A program made the translations under genes and the position numbers. Source: Gammaproteobacteria bacterium (GTDB lineage: Bacteria; Pseudomonadota; Gammaproteobacteria; Steroidobacterales; SZUA-146). From it: a stretch of 8,605 bases of DNA. The stretch covers positions 1-8,605 of the forward strand of contig JABDLQ010000145.1 of NCBI GenBank assembly GCA_013002925.1. The letters run 5' to 3'. Positions 7,160 to 8,605 of the stretch are shown here, piece by piece (positions within the stretch are counted from its first letter, which is position 1; each line of letters opens with the position of its first letter). The notes beneath the pieces were generated by a model. It had not been told where the DNA came from, did not search any database, and worked only from the letters and a program-made list of their open reading frames with translations.

Positions 7160-7275
7160 CTCATCTCCCGGCAACCGGCTAGTGGTTACCGCAGGAATTG
7201 GCACCTTGCACAAGTGGTTAGCTTCGCAGGTTGCCCCGGCATCAAAGGGCCTATCCCTCCGCCGGTCTCGATGAG
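7160..7275 (-). promoter_or_regulatory. SAM-I (S-box) riboswitch aptamer upstream of metB
   Basis: Read on the minus strand, the leader shows the full SAM-I fold. P1 pairs CTCATC (7275-7270) with GATGAG (7165-7160). P2 pairs CCGGC (7265-7261) with GCCGG (7240-7236), with the conserved GGAGGGA and GGCCC inside it. GGCAACC follows. P3 pairs about 7228-7222 with 7214-7207. The junction AGGTGCCAATTCC (7206-7194) is a hallmark of the class. P4 pairs CGGTAACC (7191-7184) with GGTTGCCG (7176-7169), including one G-U pair. S-adenosylmethionine binding would turn down metB when methionine and SAM are plentiful. The consensus GAA in the P2 region reads GAT here, a small departure. Confidence 0.96.
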
Positions 7276-7282
7276 AACCCTG

Positions 7283-7312
7283 AGTCTATGATCCGCGCCT
7301 GCAAGTCGTCAA
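7283..7312 (-). promoter_or_regulatory. Putative sigma-70 promoter of the metB leader
   Basis: On the minus strand TTGACG (7312-7307) and TAGACT (7288-7283) form -35 and -10 boxes with an 18-nt spacer. They match the consensus at 5 of 6 and 4 of 6 positions. Transcription would start near 7276, directly before the first base of the riboswitch P1 helix, which is the expected geometry. Confidence 0.6.
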
Positions 7313-7647
7313 GAGTTTCTTGCGAAACCGCTATCCAACTGCCGCATTGAAGACTCCCGGGCAACTTTCATTTATCTGAACTGACGATCAATACCTGTAA
7401 CAACTCGCCTGGTTGAATAAGCAAGCGGTGGGACTAGATTTCTGGTGGACGTTTATGGGCAATCACAAAATGTCTGAGCACAAGTTCAGGGCGGTAAAGA
7501 AACCGGGAAACCGTACGTGCGCAGGAGACTAAAAAACCCTGCACCAATGATTACAGTCGGAAACAAAGCGTCTGACCTGACGCTCGCAGATGGACACAAT
7601 CGCCCTGACCGGGTGACACAAGGTGGCAACAAACCAAGATCCGACTG
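7313..7647. other. Gene-free interval between the metB leader and the CxxC protein gene
   Basis: No open frame here has a recognisable product or convincing start. Both flanking genes are on the minus strand, so this is the 3' flank of the CxxC gene and the region upstream of the metB promoter. No U-tract terminator for the CxxC gene was found. A short basic frame at 7455-7532 on the plus strand (25 codons) resembles nothing known. The right-hand half contains a 9-bp inverted repeat enclosing a small hairpin. Confidence 0.6.
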
Positions 7648-7648
7648 T
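7553..7648. repeat. Inverted repeat enclosing a small hairpin
   Basis: ACAGTCGGA (7553-7561) is the exact reverse complement of TCCGACTGT (7640-7648). Inside, AGCGTC (7567-7572) pairs with GACGCT (7579-7584). On either strand this could fold as a closed stem with an internal hairpin. The right arm touches the last base of the CxxC gene's stop codon. A 9-bp inverted repeat at this spacing can arise by chance, so a function is not claimed. Confidence 0.35.
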
Positions 7649-8088
7649 CAGTGTTGCGTGGTGGCCTGGTTGACCGTTTTATCAGGGTCGCAAGCCGGCG
7701 ACTGAGCCGGCAGATGCTCAAGGACCAGTTGCATCAGTTCATCGAGTGTATTGGCTTCATTGATTTGGGCGGCGCTCAGCCACGGTTGCAGCCCTTCGGA
7801 GGTTTTCAAAAAAGCCGCTGGGAACCGGGTGTTCTCAAGATCCAATTGTTCCGCCACCAGGTCCACATAGGAAAATTCAACAGCGAACGGTAATTCCCTG
7901 ATAAAGCGCTTCCATTGCGAGCGCATGCGCACGGGTGAGTAGGTGATATCGCACAGTTTGCACGGATAGGTTTGCGGCGACACGGTTTTATGCACCGCGT
8001 CCTTGAGCATATTCAAAAACCCGGACTGAGCGTTATAAACAAAATACAATACGGGTTGTGCATCTTGTGGTCCAACAGGCGGTTGCAT
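7648..8088 (-). CDS. Conserved protein of unknown function with a CxxC motif
   Basis: The product is 146 aa, soluble, with no signal peptide or membrane segment. The N-terminal part has VLYFVYNAQSGFLNMLKDAVHK (about 13-34), followed by SPQTYPCKLCDITYSP with a Cys43-x-x-Cys46 pair, then MRSQWKRFIREL. From memory, small bacterial proteins with a YNADSG-like start, a CxLC pair and an MRxxWxxF segment form a conserved uncharacterised family; no function is known to me. The cysteine pair could bind a metal or act in redox chemistry, which is speculation. GAGG (8101-8098, minus strand) with 9 nt spacing supports the ATG at 8088. The gene is divergent from the transporter gene at 8292 and about 370 bp upstream of the metB leader. 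Confidence 0.8.
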   Translation of the reverse strand: MQPPVGPQDAQPVLYFVYNAQSGFLNMLKDAVHKTVSPQTYPCKLCDITYSPVRMRSQWKRFIRELPFAVEFSYVDLVAEQLDLENTRFPAAFLKTSEGLQPWLSAAQINEANTLDELMQLVLEHLPAQSPACDPDKTVNQATTQH

Positions 8089-8291
8089 ATGCTGTGGCCT
8101 CGTTCAACGGTGCAAAACACTGTCTGCACACGCTATACCAAATGTGAGTCTGTGTCATCGCCTGCAAAGTTGGCTGCACACTCAAGCGTCGTCGCCAGGT
8201 TGTTGAAAGGGCTGCTGGTCAGGCTTTTCCGTACGTGCTACTTTGCGACCGCGTTTTTGTATCGACCGTCATGAGCGACAGGGGGCGAAAT

Positions 8292-8605
8292 ATGAATTCA
8301 GTCGGCCGTCCTGTCCTTGAGCGGTTCGCCATGTTACGACTGGTAGCCGGCGCTGCGGCGATCAGCTTTTCCGGTGTATTTGTAAAGCTCGTTGACGTTG
8401 GCCCTACCGCCAGCGCCTTTTGGCGTACGCTGATCGGTGGTGGTTTTCTGTGCCTGTGGCTGCTGCCGAGAGGGCGTCGGGTCTGGACAAATGGTCCCGC
8501 GCGCAAATGGCTGATCGCGGCCGGTTTTGTTTTTGCGATTGATCTGTTCGTCTGGCACAAAGCAATTTTGTACCTCGGCGTTGGCCTGGCGACGCTGCTT
8601 GGCAA
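8292..8605 (+). CDS. EamA/DMT-family membrane transporter (N-terminal part; runs off the window)
   Basis: The frame stays open for 104 codons to the window end. Three hydrophobic segments are visible, at about residues 14-34, 40-58 and 72-95. The first contains GAAAISFSGVFVKLV, the second follows PTASAFWRTLIGG, and the third contains DLFVWHKAI followed by GVGLATLLG. This pattern fits the first EamA repeat of the drug/metabolite transporter superfamily, inner-membrane exporters or permeases of about 300 aa. The substrate cannot be told. AGGGGG (8279-8284) before the ATG at 8292 is a strong ribosome binding site. An in-frame ATG at 8271 would add seven residues but has no such site. Confidence 0.85.
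   Translation, partial: MNSVGRPVLERFAMLRLVAGAAAISFSGVFVKLVDVGPTASAFWRTLIGGGFLCLWLLPRGRRVWTNGPARKWLIAAGFVFAIDLFVWHKAILYLGVGLATLLG

Noticed and set aside
7455..7532. 25-codon basic plus-strand frame starting MGNHKMSEHKFRAVKK.
   Set aside because: It has only a weak ribosome binding site (GGTGGA), no recognisable similarity and no conserved context.
7276..7647. Search for tRNA genes, CRISPR repeats or insertion-sequence remnants in the gene-free interval.
   Set aside because: No cloverleaf, T-arm signature, regularly spaced repeats or transposase fragments were seen.
7517..7705. 62-codon plus-strand frame overlapping the 3' end of the CxxC gene.
   Set aside because: No ribosome binding site or family features; it runs antisense over a better-supported gene.
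8132..8158. Possible minus-strand promoter for the CxxC gene: ATGACA (8158-8153) and TATAGC (8137-8132).
   Set aside because: The spacer is only 15 nt and the -10 box is a partial match, so it is not strong enough to annotate.
7511..8238. Ten-base direct repeat CCGTACGTGC at 7511-7520 and 8229-8238 flanking the CxxC gene, which could suggest an insertion.
   Set aside because: Repeats of this length are expected many times by chance in a window of this size, the match does not extend, and no integrase, transposase or inverted ends are present.
8219..8605. Long minus-strand frame of 128 codons at the window end.
   Set aside because: It is antisense to the clear EamA transporter frame and its translation is low-complexity and basic, typical of a shadow frame.

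Overview
The window carries a chromosomal amino-acid biosynthesis region. The proteins, including the long LeuA, the separate LeuC and LeuD subunits, and IlvE and MetB close in sequence to the Escherichia coli enzymes, point to a proteobacterium. A gammaproteobacterium of moderate GC content is most likely. The genus cannot be named from the sequence alone.

Positions 1-5801 hold a tight plus-strand cluster, leuA-ilvE-leuC-leuD-leuB. LeuA, LeuCD and LeuB form the complete route from 2-oxoisovalerate to 2-oxoisocaproate, and IlvE performs the final transamination to leucine. Upstream of leuA, positions 1-108 look like a classical leader-peptide attenuator. It has a leucine-rich reading frame entering from outside the window and stopping at 46-48, a strong intrinsic terminator (76-108), and a competing antiterminator pairing (37-44 with 76-84). 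The cluster is therefore probably controlled by leucyl-tRNA charging.

Positions 5808-7013 (minus strand) hold metB, a cystathionine gamma-synthase, which meets leuB tail to tail across only 6 bp. Its 5' leader carries a well-formed SAM-I (S-box) riboswitch (7160-7275, minus strand) with P1, P2, P3, P4 and the conserved core all visible. A plausible sigma-70 promoter lies at 7283-7312. The roughly 150 nt between riboswitch and start codon has a 9-bp hairpin and a possible anti-Shine-Dalgarno pairing but no poly-U terminator, which suggests translational control.

Positions 7313-7647 contain no convincing gene, only a modest inverted repeat. Positions 7648-8088 (minus strand) encode a 146-residue conserved protein of unknown function with a CxxC motif. 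The window ends inside a plus-strand EamA/DMT-family membrane transporter gene (from 8292).

The two most notable elements are RNA switches that sense related nutrients in different ways: ribosome stalling for the leucine operon and direct SAM binding for metB. No novel multi-gene system was found.
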